In this document: one piece after another, positions 16,397 to 25,500 of the stretch
Layout: each line of letters starts with the position of its first letter
Numbering within the stretch: position 1 is the first letter of the stretch
Assembly: GCF_903815225.1 (NCBI RefSeq)
Contig: NZ_LR813084.1
Span: 4,612,001-4,676,000, forward strand
DNA from: Delftia tsuruhatensis
Lineage (GTDB): Bacteria; Pseudomonadota; Gammaproteobacteria; Burkholderiales; Burkholderiaceae_C
Reading direction: 5' to 3'
Length of the DNA stretch: 64,000 nucleotides
Translations under genes and position numbers: made by a program
Notes under the pieces: generated by a model
The model's input: only the letters and a program-made list of their open reading frames with translations
What the model was told of the DNA's origin: nothing
Databases searched by the model: none

Positions 16397-18334
16397 TCAG
16401 CCGGCGCCCAGCGCCAGCGCGACCCGGTAGGTGATGAAGCTGGCCAGGTAGGCCAGGGCGAACAGGTAGCCGGTCATCAGCAGCGGATAGCGCCAGCCAT
16501 TGGTCTCGCGCCGCACGGCGGCCAGCGTGGAGATGCACTGGGGCGCGAACACGAACCAGGCCAGCAGCGACAGCGCCGTGGCCAGCGACCAGGTGTGCGC
16601 GATCAGCGGGCCCAGCTGCTCGGCCATGGCCTCGTCGCTGGCGGCGGACAGCGCATAGACCGTGCCCATGGCGCTGACGGCCACCTCGCGCGCGGCCATG
16701 CCGGGCACCAGGGCGATGGCGATCTGCCAGTTGAAGCCGATGGGCGCCAGCACCACCTCCAGCCAGCCACCGATGCGGCCCGCGAAGCTGTAGCGGATGG
16801 CCGCTTCCGTCACGCCATCGGGCGGCGCCGGGTAGCTGGCCAGGAACCACAGCACGATACTCACGGTCAGGATGATGCCGCCCACGCGGCGCAGGAAGAT
16901 CATCGCGCGCTCGTACAGGCCCAGGGCCAAGCTGCGCGGACTGGGCCAGCGGTAGGCGGGCAGCTCCATCAGCAGCGGCGTGGGGCCGGCACTGCGGCCC
17001 GCCAGCTTCGCCACGCCGGCCACGGCCATGGCGCTGACGATGCCCGCCACATACAGCGCGAACAGCACCAGGCCCTGGAGGTTGAAGACACCGCCCACGG
17101 TGCGCTCGGGGATGAAGGCGCTGATGAGCAGTGCATACACGGGAAGGCGCGCCGAGCAGGTCATCAGCGGCGCGATCATGATGGTCACGAGGCGATCGCG
17201 CCAGCTGGTGATGGAGCGCGTGGCCATGATGCCGGGCACGGCGCAGGCGAAGCTGGACAGCAGCGGGATGAAGGAGCGACCCGACAGCCCCACCTTGCCC
17301 ATGACGCGGTCCAGCAGGAAGGCCGCGCGCGGCAGATAGCCCGAATCCTCCAGCGCCAGGATGAACAGGAACAGGATCAGGATCTGCGGCAGGAACACCA
17401 GCACGGCGCCCGTGCCGGCGATCACGCCATCGGCCAGCAGGCTGCGCAGCACGCCCTCGGGCATGTGCGCGTTGACCAGGGCCGAGACGGCGGAGACGCC
17501 GCCCTCTATGCCATCCATCAGCGGCTGCGCCCAGCTGAACACCGCCTGGAACATCAGGAACAGCGTGGCCGCCAGCAGCAGCATGCCCCACAGCGGGTGC
17601 AGCACCACGGCATCGATGCGGTCGTCGCGCCGCGTGTCCACCACGGGCTCCTGCACGCTGGCGGCCATGATGCGGGCCACCTCCTGGTGCAGCGCCAGCA
17701 CCTGTTCGCGCGCATCGCCCTGCGCGGCCTGCGCCACGGCCGGCGCGGCCAGGGTGCGCGCCTCGGGCCCGTCCAGCCACTGCAGCAGTTCGCGCGCGCC
17801 GTCCTGGCGAACGCCCACGGTGGACAGCACCGGCATGCCCAGGGCGTGCGACAGGGCCTCGCGGTCGATGGTGATGCCCTGGCGCCGGGCCATGTCGCTC
17901 ATGTTGAGCACCAGCAGCATGGGCAGGCCCAGGCGCCGAGCCTCCAGCACCAGGCGCAGGTTCAGGCGCAGGTGGGTGGCATCGGTGACGCAGACCAGCA
18001 GTTCGGGCGGCGCCTCGCGCGGATGCCGGCCCGCGACGATGTCGCGCGTGATGCGCTCGTCCTCGCTGTGCGCATGCAGGCTGTAGGTGCCCGGCAGGTC
18101 CAGAACACGCACGCGCCGGCCGCTGGCCGTATTCAGCCAGCCCTCCTTGCGCTCCACGGTGACGCCCGCGTAGTTGGCCACCTTCTGGCGCGCACCGGTC
18201 AGCAGGTTGAACAAAGCGGTCTTGCCGCAGTTGGGGTTGCCCAGCAGGGCCAGGCGCAGCGCGGAATCGCTGCCCCCCGGCCCCTTGGCGGGCTGCAGCG
18301 GCTGGATGAGTCTGGAAGACGGCTGCGTGCTCAT
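16397..18334 (-). CDS. feoB: Ferrous iron transporter FeoB
   Basis: FeoB is the inner-membrane ferrous iron permease with a G-protein domain. The 645-residue protein shows G1 GNPNCGKT (32-39), a G2 threonine in NYAGVTVERKEG, G3 DLPGTYSL, and the family-specific G4 NMSD. The membrane part has two Gate motifs: PLLSSFACAVPGIMATRSI and CSARLPVYALLISAFI. Length is at the short end, since the C-terminal cytoplasmic part is missing and may be supplied by the Cys-rich peptide that follows. Its ATG overlaps the feoA stop by 4 bases. Confidence 0.96.
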   Translation of the reverse strand: MSTQPSSRLIQPLQPAKGPGGSDSALRLALLGNPNCGKTALFNLLTGARQKVANYAGVTVERKEGWLNTASGRRVRVLDLPGTYSLHAHSEDERITRDIVAGRHPREAPPELLVCVTDATHLRLNLRLVLEARRLGLPMLLVLNMSDMARRQGITIDREALSHALGMPVLSTVGVRQDGARELLQWLDGPEARTLAAPAVAQAAQGDAREQVLALHQEVARIMAASVQEPVVDTRRDDRIDAVVLHPLWGMLLLAATLFLMFQAVFSWAQPLMDGIEGGVSAVSALVNAHMPEGVLRSLLADGVIAGTGAVLVFLPQILILFLFILALEDSGYLPRAAFLLDRVMGKVGLSGRSFIPLLSSFACAVPGIMATRSITSWRDRLVTIMIAPLMTCSARLPVYALLISAFIPERTVGGVFNLQGLVLFALYVAGIVSAMAVAGVAKLAGRSAGPTPLLMELPAYRWPSPRSLALGLYERAMIFLRRVGGIILTVSIVLWFLASYPAPPDGVTEAAIRYSFAGRIGGWLEVVLAPIGFNWQIAIALVPGMAAREVAVSAMGTVYALSAASDEAMAEQLGPLIAHTWSLATALSLLAWFVFAPQCISTLAAVRRETNGWRYPLLMTGYLFALAYLASFITYRVALALGAG

Positions 18335-18642
18335 GCGGCCTCCTGCGCACAGACCCTCACCAGGGCCGCTTCGTGGCGGCGCAATGCGAAGGTGGCCTGG
18401 CCCACGCGCACGGCCAGTGGATCGCCGCCGGGAAAGCCGGCGGCCACGATGCGCACGGGCTCGCCGGGCAGGAAGCCGATCTCCATCAGCCGCAGCAGCA
18501 GCTCCCGCTCGGAGGCGTCGCGCGCGGGCTGCAGCCCGACCACATGGGCCGGCGTCTGGCGCGGCAGCGTATCAAGGCCGATGGCGGCCGCATCAAGGGA
18601 CCTGGAGGCCGCAGCCGCCGTCCCTGGGTTCATCGAATGCAT
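18331..18642 (-). CDS. feoA: Ferrous iron transport accessory protein FeoA
   Basis: FeoA is a small SH3-like protein needed for FeoB activity. The conserved part runs from LDTLPRQTPAHVVGL through LLLRLMEIGFLPGEPVRIVAAGFPGGDPLAVRVGQATFALRRHEAALVRV. About 20 extra residues lie at the N-terminus; ATG 18642 was chosen (103 residues), but ATG 18633 is equally possible and neither has a clear ribosome-binding site. A Fur-box-like AT-rich element lies just upstream at 18659-18675. Confidence 0.9.
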   Translation of the reverse strand: MHSMNPGTAAAASRSLDAAAIGLDTLPRQTPAHVVGLQPARDASERELLLRLMEIGFLPGEPVRIVAAGFPGGDPLAVRVGQATFALRRHEAALVRVCAQEAA

Positions 18643-18658
18643 GGCGTGTTGTATCAAC

Positions 18659-18675
18659 TGATTTTTATTCTCATT
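18659..18675 (-). promoter_or_regulatory. Candidate Fur box of feoA
   Basis: On the minus strand AATGAGAATAAAAATCA resembles the Fur consensus (AATGAGAAT half followed by ATT/TCA half). It lies 17-33 bases upstream of the feoA ATG in an AT-rich patch within GC-rich DNA. Repression of feo by iron-bound Fur is the expected regulation. Confidence 0.6.
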
Positions 18676-18838
18676 TTGATTTTGATCGAACCCTGGCGAC
18701 GGGCCCGCGCATGGTATCGGAGTGCGGGGCAGGGTTTTGCGCTGCCGGCCTTTGCCCCCTGCCCCCGCTCGGTGCGCCGCAGCCGTCACAATCGCGGCAA
18801 CACGCCGACACGGCCTTCGCCTTCCAGACCCCCACGCC

Positions 18839-19159
18839 ATGACCCATCCCTGCCTGAGCTGCGGCGCCTGCTGCGCGTCGTTCCGTGTGGATTTTTCCGT
18901 GCACGAGTCCCAGGACCATGGCGGCCGCGTGCCGGCCGGGCTGATCGAGGAAGTCACCGACCACACCTGCCGCATGCGCGGCACGGACTGGTCCCGCCCG
19001 CGCTGCGCGGCCCTGGTCGGCAAGGTGGGCGAGAAGGCCCACTGCGGCATCTACGAATGGCGCCCCTCGCCCTGCCGCGAGTTCGCCGCCGGCAGCGATG
19101 CCTGCAACCGCGTGCGCCTGCGGCACGGGCTGCCGGCACTGGACAGCGGACTGCTGTAA
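18839..19159 (+). CDS. YkgJ-family cysteine cluster protein (second copy)
   Basis: The 106-residue product MTHPCLSCGACCASFRVDFSVHESQDHGG... parallels the gene at 15823 along its length: CLSCGACC, CRMRGTDWSRPRC, CGIYEWRPSPCREF, DACNRVRLRHGLPALD. It is a clear paralogue and is likewise annotated only as a metal-chelating-type domain. It is divergent from feoA, with the Fur-like site between, so both could share iron control. It converges on the Lrp-type regulator with 14 bases between stops. Confidence 0.85.
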   Translation: MTHPCLSCGACCASFRVDFSVHESQDHGGRVPAGLIEEVTDHTCRMRGTDWSRPRCAALVGKVGEKAHCGIYEWRPSPCREFAAGSDACNRVRLRHGLPALDSGLL

Positions 19160-19173
19160 GGCCCCGGACCGCC

Positions 19174-19644
19174 CTACTCCACCGGCAGATTGGCCAACTG
19201 CCCCTTGAACTCCTGCAGCGAGAAATGCGTGTGCACCTGGCGCACGCCCGGCAGGCGGTGCAGGCGGCGCTGCAGCAGGTCGGAGTAGGCGTCCAGGTCG
19301 CGCGCGACCACGACCAGCAGGAAGTCCTCGGGACCCGAGATGCCGTGGAACATCACCACCTCGGGAATGGCGCAGACCGCCTGCTCGAAGATGCGCGAGG
19401 ACTCCTCGTTCTGATGGTCTATGGCCACCATCACGAAGGCCAGCACGCCGAAGCCGATGGCGCGCCGGTCCAGGGCCGCGTGGTAGCCGGTGATCACGCC
19501 CTCGTCCTCCAGCCGCTTGATGCGCCGCCATGACGGCGATTGCGACAAATGCACGCGCTGGGCCAGCTCGCCCGAGGTCAGCCGCGCGTTGTCCTGCAGC
19601 GCGCGGATCAGCAGCCGGTCGGTTCTGTCGATCTCGATTGGCAT
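19174..19644 (-). CDS. Lrp/AsnC-family transcriptional regulator
   Basis: The 156-residue protein has the AsnC-type winged HTH (RTDRLLIRALQDNARLTSGELAQRVHLSQSPSWRRIKRLEDEGVITGY) and the C-terminal ligand-binding domain with HGISGPEDFLLVVVARDLDAYSDLL. It is divergent from an aromatic amino acid permease and sits at the head of the tryptophan/tyrosine catabolic region, so it probably senses an aromatic amino acid and controls these genes. That role is inferred from position. The 10-base palindrome ATGAATTCAT at 19654-19663, close to its own start, may be its operator. Confidence 0.9.
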   Translation of the reverse strand: MPIEIDRTDRLLIRALQDNARLTSGELAQRVHLSQSPSWRRIKRLEDEGVITGYHAALDRRAIGFGVLAFVMVAIDHQNEESSRIFEQAVCAIPEVVMFHGISGPEDFLLVVVARDLDAYSDLLQRRLHRLPGVRQVHTHFSLQEFKGQLANLPVE

Positions 19645-19653
19645 AAACCACCT

Positions 19654-19663
19654 ATGAATTCAT
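19654..19663. promoter_or_regulatory. Palindrome between Lrp-type gene and permease
   Basis: ATGAATTCAT lies 10 bases ahead of the regulator start in the 136-base divergent gap. It is short but sits where autoregulation would act. Confidence 0.3.
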
Positions 19664-19780
19664 GTTTCACAGAATAACTTATCCAAGATCAACGGCATTT
19701 AGGGATAACTACTAAATCACCTGCGGGATAGGCAAATAGCATCCGCCTCCGAAGCACCTACAACGACGGAGACCCACCCC

Positions 19781-21172
19781 ATGCCTGCCTTCGAAGACAT
19801 CGTCCAGCGCGAAGCCGGACTCCAGCAGCAGCTGTCCGCCGGACAGATGACCATGATCGCCATCGGCGGTGCCGTCGGCACCGGCCTGTTCCTGGGCAGC
19901 GGATTCGCCATCGGCTTCGCCGGGCCCAGCGTGCTGATCAGCTATGCCATCGGCGCGGTGATATCGCTGCTGCTCATGGGTTGCCTGGCCGAGATGACGG
20001 TGGCCCACCCGACCTCCGGCTCCTTCGGCGCCTATGCCGAGCACTACGTCAGCCCGCTGGCCGGATTCGTGGTGCGCTATGCCTACTGGGCCTGCGTGGT
20101 GCTGGCCGTGGGCACCGAAGTGACGGCCGTGGGCCTGTACATGGGCTACTGGTTCCCCGAGGTGCCGCGCTGGGCCTGGGTGGTCATCTTCTCGGGCGCG
20201 CTGATCGGCGTGAACATGATGAGCGTCAAGGCCTTCGGCGCCGTGGAGTACAGCTTCTCCATGGTCAAGATCGTCGCCATCGCGGCCTTCATCGTGATCG
20301 GCGCCTGGGTGGTCTTCGGCGCGCGCCCCGAGGGCGTGGGCTTTGCCAACTATGTCGACAACGGCGGCTTCTTTCCCAAGGGCCTGTGGGGCACCTGGGT
20401 GGGCGTGATCATCGCCATCTTCAGCTACCTGAGCATCGAGATGATCGCCGTGGCCGCGGGCGAGGCCAAGGACCCGCAGCGCGCCGTCACCAGCGCCTTC
20501 CGCTCGACCATGGTGCGCCTGGTGGTGTTCTACCTGGCCACCATCGCGCTGATGCTGGCCATCGTGCCCTGGGCCGCGGCCGGCAAGGAGGGCAGCCCCT
20601 TCGTCAAGGTGATGGAGATCATCGGCCTGCCCGGTGCCGCCAGCGTGGTCAACTTCGTGGTGCTGGTGGCCGCCCTGTCGGCCATGAACAGCCAGCTCTA
20701 CATCACCACCCGCATGATGTTCAGCCTCTCGCGCGCCGGCCATGCGCCCGCCGTGCTGGGCCGCGTGAATGCACGCGGCGTGCCGCTGCCCGCGCTGCTG
20801 CTGTCCTGCCTGGGCATCGCCGTGGCCACCCTGTTCAACATCATCAACCCCGAGCAATCCTTCATGCTGATGATGGCCGTGGCCATGTTCGGCGCCATGT
20901 TCACCTGGTTCATGATTTTCGTGACCCACCTGTTCTTTCGCAGGCGCTGGGTGCGCCAGGGCAACGCGCCGCTGGCCTTTCGCATGTGGGGCTTTCCCGT
21001 GCTGACCCTGCTGGGCGCGGGCCTGATGCTGGCCGCCCTGGTGTCCACGCTGTTCACCGACGTGTTCCGCCTGACCGTGCTGACCGGCCTGCCCTTCCTG
21101 CTGCTGCTGGTCGCCGCCTATGCGCTGTGGTATCGCAAGCCGCCAGCGCAGCTTGCACCCCAGGGCCGGTGA
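19781..21172 (+). CDS. Aromatic amino acid permease (APC family), copy 1
   Basis: The 463-residue protein is an AroP-type member of the amino acid-polyamine-organocation family with 12 predicted spans. It has the family signature MIAIGGAVGTGLFLGSGFAI in the first span, GCLAEMTVAHPTSGSFGAYAEHY, and VNFVVLVAALSAMNSQLYITTRMMFSLSRAGHAP near span 8. It probably imports phenylalanine, tyrosine or tryptophan with protons. A close paralogue lies at 25501; most positions are identical, pointing to a duplication. It is followed after 63 bases by the aminotransferase and then kynA. Confidence 0.88.
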   Translation: MPAFEDIVQREAGLQQQLSAGQMTMIAIGGAVGTGLFLGSGFAIGFAGPSVLISYAIGAVISLLLMGCLAEMTVAHPTSGSFGAYAEHYVSPLAGFVVRYAYWACVVLAVGTEVTAVGLYMGYWFPEVPRWAWVVIFSGALIGVNMMSVKAFGAVEYSFSMVKIVAIAAFIVIGAWVVFGARPEGVGFANYVDNGGFFPKGLWGTWVGVIIAIFSYLSIEMIAVAAGEAKDPQRAVTSAFRSTMVRLVVFYLATIALMLAIVPWAAAGKEGSPFVKVMEIIGLPGAASVVNFVVLVAALSAMNSQLYITTRMMFSLSRAGHAPAVLGRVNARGVPLPALLLSCLGIAVATLFNIINPEQSFMLMMAVAMFGAMFTWFMIFVTHLFFRRRWVRQGNAPLAFRMWGFPVLTLLGAGLMLAALVSTLFTDVFRLTVLTGLPFLLLLVAAYALWYRKPPAQLAPQGR

Positions 21173-21235
21173 GGCCGGCCCGCCTGTTCCACCTTCCCAT
21201 CTTTCCGTGACCGATCTGCCTGGCAGACATTTCCC

Positions 21236-22462
21236 ATGACGACACCCAAGACCTCCCTGTTCCACCATGTCCCGCCCTACCCGGGCGATCCCATCCTGTC
21301 GCTGATGGAGGCCTTCCAGCAGGATCCCCGCCCCGCCAAGGTCAGCCTGAGCATCGGCCTGTACTTCGACGAGGCCGGGCGCCTGCCCGTGCTGGACTGC
21401 GTGCGCCAGGCCGGCGAGGCGCTGGACCGCGAGCAGGGCCCCAGCGGCTACCTGCCCATCGAAGGCATCGCCCCCTACCGCCAGCTGGTGCAGGAACTGG
21501 TCTTCGGCGCACAGCACGAGGCCGTGCGCAGCCAGCGCATCGCCACCGTGCAGACCCTGGGCGGCTCGGGCGCGCTCAAGCTGGGCGCGGACTTCATCCG
21601 GCACTACTTTCCCGATGCCGGGGTCTGGCTCAGCGACCCCACCTGGGACAACCACCTGGCCATCTTCCAGGGCGCGGGCCTGCGCACCCACGGCTATCCC
21701 TACTACGACGCGGCCACCGGCAGCCTGCGCTTCGACGCCATGCTGCAGACGCTGCGCGACATCCCCTCGGGCAGCGTGGTGCTGCTGCACGCCAGCTGCC
21801 ACAACCCCACGGGCGTGGACCTGACGCGCGACCAGTGGCGGCAACTGATCCCGGTGATCGTCGAGCGCGGCCTGATCCCCTTCGTGGACATGGCCTACCA
21901 GGGCTTCGGCGACGGCCTGGACGACGATGCCTGGTCCGTGCGCGCCCTGGCAGACGCGGGTGCCCAGTGCTTCGTGGCCAACTCGTTCTCCAAGAACTTC
22001 TCGCTGTACGGCGAGCGCGTGGGCGGCCTCAGCGTGGTCTGCGCCGATGCGGCCACGGCCGGCAATGTGCTGGGCCAGCTCAAGGCCACCGTGCGCAGCA
22101 ACTATTCCTCGCCCCCGACGCGGGGCGCGCGCCTGGTGCAGCAGGTGCTGGCGTCGCCCGCGCTGAGCGCCCAATGGGCGCAGGAGCTGGCGCAGATGCG
22201 CGGGCGCATCAAGGACATGCGCGCCCGGTTGCACAGCGCGCTGCAGGAACGCTTTGGCGGGCACCGGGACTTCAGCTTCCTGCTGACCCAGCGCGGCATG
22301 TTCAGCTACACGGGCATCACCGAGCCCCAGGTCCACCGCCTGCGCGAAGAACACGGCGTGTACCTGGTCCGCTCCGGGCGCATGTGCATGTCGGGTCTGT
22401 CCGGCGCCAATGTGCAGCATGTGGCCGACGCCATCGCCCAGGTGCTGGAGTCGCCGCAATGA
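21236..22462 (+). CDS. Aromatic amino acid aminotransferase (class I)
   Basis: The 408-residue PLP enzyme belongs to the AspC/TyrB group: it starts with [19 protein letters not shown], has [45 protein letters not shown], the [17 protein letters not shown] loop, and the PLP lysine in [21 protein letters not shown]. The C-terminal arginine that binds the alpha-carboxylate is in [14 protein letters not shown]. It probably removes the amino group of tyrosine, phenylalanine or tryptophan; with kynA next to it, kynurenine transamination is also possible. Its stop overlaps the kynA start by 4 bases (ATGA), so they are coupled. Confidence 0.9.
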   Translation: MTTPKTSLFHHVPPYPGDPILSLMEAFQQDPRPAKVSLSIGLYFDEAGRLPVLDCVRQAGEALDREQGPSGYLPIEGIAPYRQLVQELVFGAQHEAVRSQRIATVQTLGGSGALKLGADFIRHYFPDAGVWLSDPTWDNHLAIFQGAGLRTHGYPYYDAATGSLRFDAMLQTLRDIPSGSVVLLHASCHNPTGVDLTRDQWRQLIPVIVERGLIPFVDMAYQGFGDGLDDDAWSVRALADAGAQCFVANSFSKNFSLYGERVGGLSVVCADAATAGNVLGQLKATVRSNYSSPPTRGARLVQQVLASPALSAQWAQELAQMRGRIKDMRARLHSALQERFGGHRDFSFLLTQRGMFSYTGITEPQVHRLREEHGVYLVRSGRMCMSGLSGANVQHVADAIAQVLESPQ

Positions 22463-23319
22463 GCGGCTGCCCCGTCCATGGCGGCCTGACCGGGCGCATC
22501 GTCGCCGAGGAAGGGGCGCAGCTGGATTTCAGCCAGTCCATGAGCTATGGCGACTACCTGCGGCTGGACGCCATCCTCGGCGCCCAGCAGCCCCTGTCGC
22601 CCACGCACGACGAGATGCTCTTCATCATCCAGCACCAGACCAGCGAGCTGTGGATGAAGCTCATGCTGCACGAGCTGGGCGCGGCCACGGCCGCCGTGGC
22701 GGCCGACCGCCATGCCGATGCCTTCAAGATGCTGGCCCGCGTGAGCCGCATCATGGAGCAGCTGGTCGGCGCCTGGTCCGTGCTGGCGACCATGACGCCG
22801 ACCGAGTACACGGCCATGCGCCCCTTCCTCGCCAACTCCAGCGGCTTCCAGAGCTACCAGTACCGCTGCATCGAGTTCTCCCTGGGCAACAAGAACGCCG
22901 CCATGCTCCAGCCCCATGCCCACCGCCCTGACCTGCTGGCCCGGGTGGATGCCGCATGGCGCGCACCCTCGCTCTACGACGAGGCCCTGCGCCTGCTGGC
23001 ACGCCAGGGCCTGGCCATTCCCGCCGGGCACCTGGACCGCGACTGGACCCGGCCCTACGAGGCCAGTGCCGAGGTGCAGGCCGCCTGGGCCCAGGTCTAC
23101 CGCGACCCGCAGTCGCACTGGGACCTGTACCAGCTCGGCGAAAAGCTCGCCGACATCGAGGACGCCTTCCGCCTGTGGCGCTTTCGCCACCTGACCACGG
23201 TGGAGCGCGTCATCGGCTTCAAGCGTGGCACGGGCGGCACCGGCGGCGTCAGCTATCTGCGCAAGATGCTGGACGTGGTGTTGTTCCCCGAGATCTGGTC
23301 CGTAAGAACAAAACTGTGA
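22459..23319 (+). CDS. kynA: Tryptophan 2,3-dioxygenase, copy 1
   Basis: KynA is a haem enzyme that opens the indole ring of tryptophan to N-formylkynurenine. The 286-residue protein contains [39 protein letters not shown] (substrate pocket), [20 protein letters not shown] and the C-terminal [28 protein letters not shown] with the proximal haem histidine. A second copy at 30938 is very similar. This copy is coupled to the aminotransferase. Its stop codon lies at the edge of an intergenic repeat, and its last residues (SVRTKL) differ from the other copy (ALRTEL). Confidence 0.95.
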   Translation: MSGCPVHGGLTGRIVAEEGAQLDFSQSMSYGDYLRLDAILGAQQPLSPTHDEMLFIIQHQTSELWMKLMLHELGAATAAVAADRHADAFKMLARVSRIMEQLVGAWSVLATMTPTEYTAMRPFLANSSGFQSYQYRCIEFSLGNKNAAMLQPHAHRPDLLARVDAAWRAPSLYDEALRLLARQGLAIPAGHLDRDWTRPYEASAEVQAAWAQVYRDPQSHWDLYQLGEKLADIEDAFRLWRFRHLTTVERVIGFKRGTGGTGGVSYLRKMLDVVLFPEIWSVRTKL

Positions 23320-23430
23320 CCCCCTGAGCGGCTTCGCCGCTTCCCCCGCTCTCGCTGCGCGGGCAGGGGACGACGCCATCGGCTAGGCGCCCCCGCTGCG
23401 GGACGGCCCTTGCTCGGCGTCCGCCGATGG
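23320..23430. repeat. Intergenic palindromic repeat after kynA copy 1
   Basis: The stretch starts CCCCTGAGCGGCTTCGCCGC and has nested inverted repeats: AGCGGC-TTC-GCCGCT (23327-23341), CCATCGGC/GCCGATGG (23376-23383 with 23423-23430) and GGACG/CGTCC (23401-23405 with 23418-23422). From memory, sequences with this opening recur between genes in Comamonadaceae genomes; I cannot count copies here because only one is in the window. Confidence 0.55.
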
Positions 23431-23494
23431 GCCGCGCCAGTTTCCAACGCAAGAGCACCATGCCTTTGCATGTGGTCAAAACACAAGGAAATCC

Positions 23495-23875
23495 ATGAAA
23501 CAAATCATCGACGTGGGCCTGCCCCCGCTCAAGCAGCCGTTCTCCTGGGCCGTCAAGGCCAGCGGCCAGATGCTGTTCACGGCCCATGGCCCCGTGCGGC
23601 CCGACGGCAGCATCGACACCGGCCCCATCGAGGCACAGGCCCGCCTGACCTTCGCCAACCTGCGCAATGCCCTGCTGGCGGCGGGCGGCACGCTGGCGCA
23701 TGTGACCCAGGTGCTGATCTACATGACCGACGTGGCCGACATGACGGCCATCGACGCCGTCTACCGCGAGTTCTTCGATGCGCCCTACCCCAACCGGTCG
23801 AGCATGGGCATCTCGGCCCTGGTGGTGCCGGGCATGAAGCTGGAGATCGTGGCCTACGCCATGCTGCCCTGGTAA
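23495..23875 (+). CDS. RidA-family reactive imine deaminase
   Basis: The 126-residue product has the RidA (YjgF/UK114) fold pattern: ASGQMLFTAHGPVRPDGSIDTGPIEAQARLTFANLRNALLAAGGTLAHVTQVLIYMTD and the conserved arginine region YPNRSSMGISAL. RidA proteins hydrolyse reactive enamine/imine intermediates made by PLP enzymes; others of the superfamily take part in aromatic catabolism. It lies after the aminotransferase-kynA pair, which fits removal of imines produced there. A ribosome-binding site AAGGAA lies just ahead of ATG 23495. Confidence 0.88.
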   Translation: MKQIIDVGLPPLKQPFSWAVKASGQMLFTAHGPVRPDGSIDTGPIEAQARLTFANLRNALLAAGGTLAHVTQVLIYMTDVADMTAIDAVYREFFDAPYPNRSSMGISALVVPGMKLEIVAYAMLPW

Positions 23876-23976
23876 GGCACAGGGCATGTCCGTGGCGCGC
23901 AATTGCGTTCAATACAGGACAGCCGCAGGGCGCGAGACTGCGGGCCTTGTGCAGTCCCGCGTCCGCGCGCCATCTC

Positions 23977-24585
23977 ATGTCCTCCTCGCTGCTCGCCATG
24001 GGCGTCTTCACCCTCGTCGGCGCCATCACGCCCGGCCCCGTCAACGTGCTGGCCCTGCGCCATGGCGCGGCGCGCTCACGCCTGTCCTCCGGCCTCTACG
24101 TGCTGGGCGCCAGCACCAGCTATGCGGCCGTGGTCTGGACCATGGGCCGGGGCGCGCAGTGGCTGACGCAGGCGCTGCCCCAGCTGTCCGCCGCCGCGCA
24201 ATGGCTGTGCGCCGCCTACCTGCTGTGGCTGGCCTGGCGGCTGGCCAACGCGCCCGTGGGCGAAGCGCAGGCCCAGGACCGCAGCGGCGCGGGACACCAG
24301 CTGGCGGCCCTGCTGCAGGGCGCGGCCGTGCAGACACTCAACCCCAAGGCATGGCTGGTGGCCCTGGCCGGCGTGGGCCTGTTCGTGCTGCCGCAGGCCG
24401 ATGCCGCCCAGGCCCTGCTGCGCTTTTGCGCCATCTCCCTCATGGCCTGCCTGATCGGCGTCGGCTGCTGGGCGCTGATGGGCCGGCTGCTGTCGGGCTG
24501 GCTGCGCACACCGCAGCGCCGGCGGCTGTTCCACCGCCTGCTGGCCCTGCTCCTGGTCGCCAGCGTGGCGGCCATGCTGGCATGA
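23977..24585 (+). CDS. LysE/RhtB-family amino acid exporter
   Basis: The 202-residue protein has about six membrane spans and the LysE start GVFTLVGAITPGPVNVLALRHGAARS, followed by QTLNPKAWLVALAGVGLF, both signatures of the LysE/RhtB superfamily of amino acid exporters. It is followed 18 bases later by an AraC regulator, a pairing often seen for this family. The substrate is unknown; an aromatic amino acid or kynurenine-pathway metabolite is suggested only by the neighbours. Confidence 0.85.
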   Translation: MSSSLLAMGVFTLVGAITPGPVNVLALRHGAARSRLSSGLYVLGASTSYAAVVWTMGRGAQWLTQALPQLSAAAQWLCAAYLLWLAWRLANAPVGEAQAQDRSGAGHQLAALLQGAAVQTLNPKAWLVALAGVGLFVLPQADAAQALLRFCAISLMACLIGVGCWALMGRLLSGWLRTPQRRRLFHRLLALLLVASVAAMLA

Positions 24586-24603
24586 TGGGGGACAGGCAGC
24601 GCC

Positions 24604-25401
24604 ATGACATCCCTCTCCGCGTCCCACCACTTCCACCGCATCCACCGCCACCCGGCCGCCCCCTGGGCCGAGCTGCGCGACAGCGCGCGCTCGCCGCACT
24701 GCTTTCGCCTGCACATGCATGCCGAATACTCGATCGGCATCGTCGATGCGGGACGCACCGTGTTCCACCATGCCCAGGGCCCGCAGCCGCTGGCCGCGGG
24801 GGGTGTGGTGCTGATCGAACCCGGCGCCTGGCATGCCTGCAATCCGGAACCAGGCGCCCCCTGGTCCTACCGCATGCTCTTCATCGACCCGGACTGGCTG
24901 CACGCACGGCTGGGCGTGGCCGCGCTGCGCTTTCCACAACGTGCGATGACCGATGCGCAGACGGCCTTCCAGGTGGACGCCCTGTGCCGCCCCATCGACG
25001 GGGAGGCCGCGGCGCGGCGGCTGGCCACGGGCCTGGAACAGTTGCTGGGCCGCTGCGCCGAGCACGCGGCGGCGGCGCAGCCCGGTGGCGCATCCTGCCT
25101 GGAGCCCGCCATGCGGCGCCTGCATGCCGGCCCCGATGCCGGACTGACCGTCGAGGCCCTGGCCCGGGAGTGCGGACTGAGCCCCACGCGCTTCATCCGC
25201 CGCTTCAAGGCCGCCACCGGCATGACGCCCGGCAGCTACCGCCTGAACCTGCGCATCAACGGAGCACGCCGCCTGCTGGCCTCGGGCGCGGCACTGTCCG
25301 ATGCGGCCTATGCCATGGGCTTTGCCGACCAGGCCCATCTGCAACGCGCCTTCAAGGCCCATCACGCGCTGACGCCGGGCTGCTACGCGCGCGGCGCATA
25401 G
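24604..25401 (+). CDS. AraC-family transcriptional regulator
   Basis: The 265-residue protein has an N-terminal cupin-like sensing domain (HMHAEYSIGIVDAGRTVFHH, LAAGGVVLIEPGAWHACNP) and a C-terminal pair of HTH motifs (GLTVEALARECGLSPTRFIRRFKAATGMTPGSYRLNLRINGARRLL and LSDAAYAMGFADQAHLQRAFKAHHALTPGCY). It probably controls the LysE gene just upstream in the same direction. It is separated from the second permease by 99 bases. Confidence 0.9.
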   Translation: MTSLSASHHFHRIHRHPAAPWAELRDSARSPHCFRLHMHAEYSIGIVDAGRTVFHHAQGPQPLAAGGVVLIEPGAWHACNPEPGAPWSYRMLFIDPDWLHARLGVAALRFPQRAMTDAQTAFQVDALCRPIDGEAAARRLATGLEQLLGRCAEHAAAAQPGGASCLEPAMRRLHAGPDAGLTVEALARECGLSPTRFIRRFKAATGMTPGSYRLNLRINGARRLLASGAALSDAAYAMGFADQAHLQRAFKAHHALTPGCYARGA

Positions 25402-25500
25402 CGCCCCGCCAGCCATGGTTTTGCACGCGGCTGCCCGGGGCGGGCGACGAAAGCGCTGATACTTACGCCTTTCGCTTCCAGCCCACCGACGCCGCGCACC

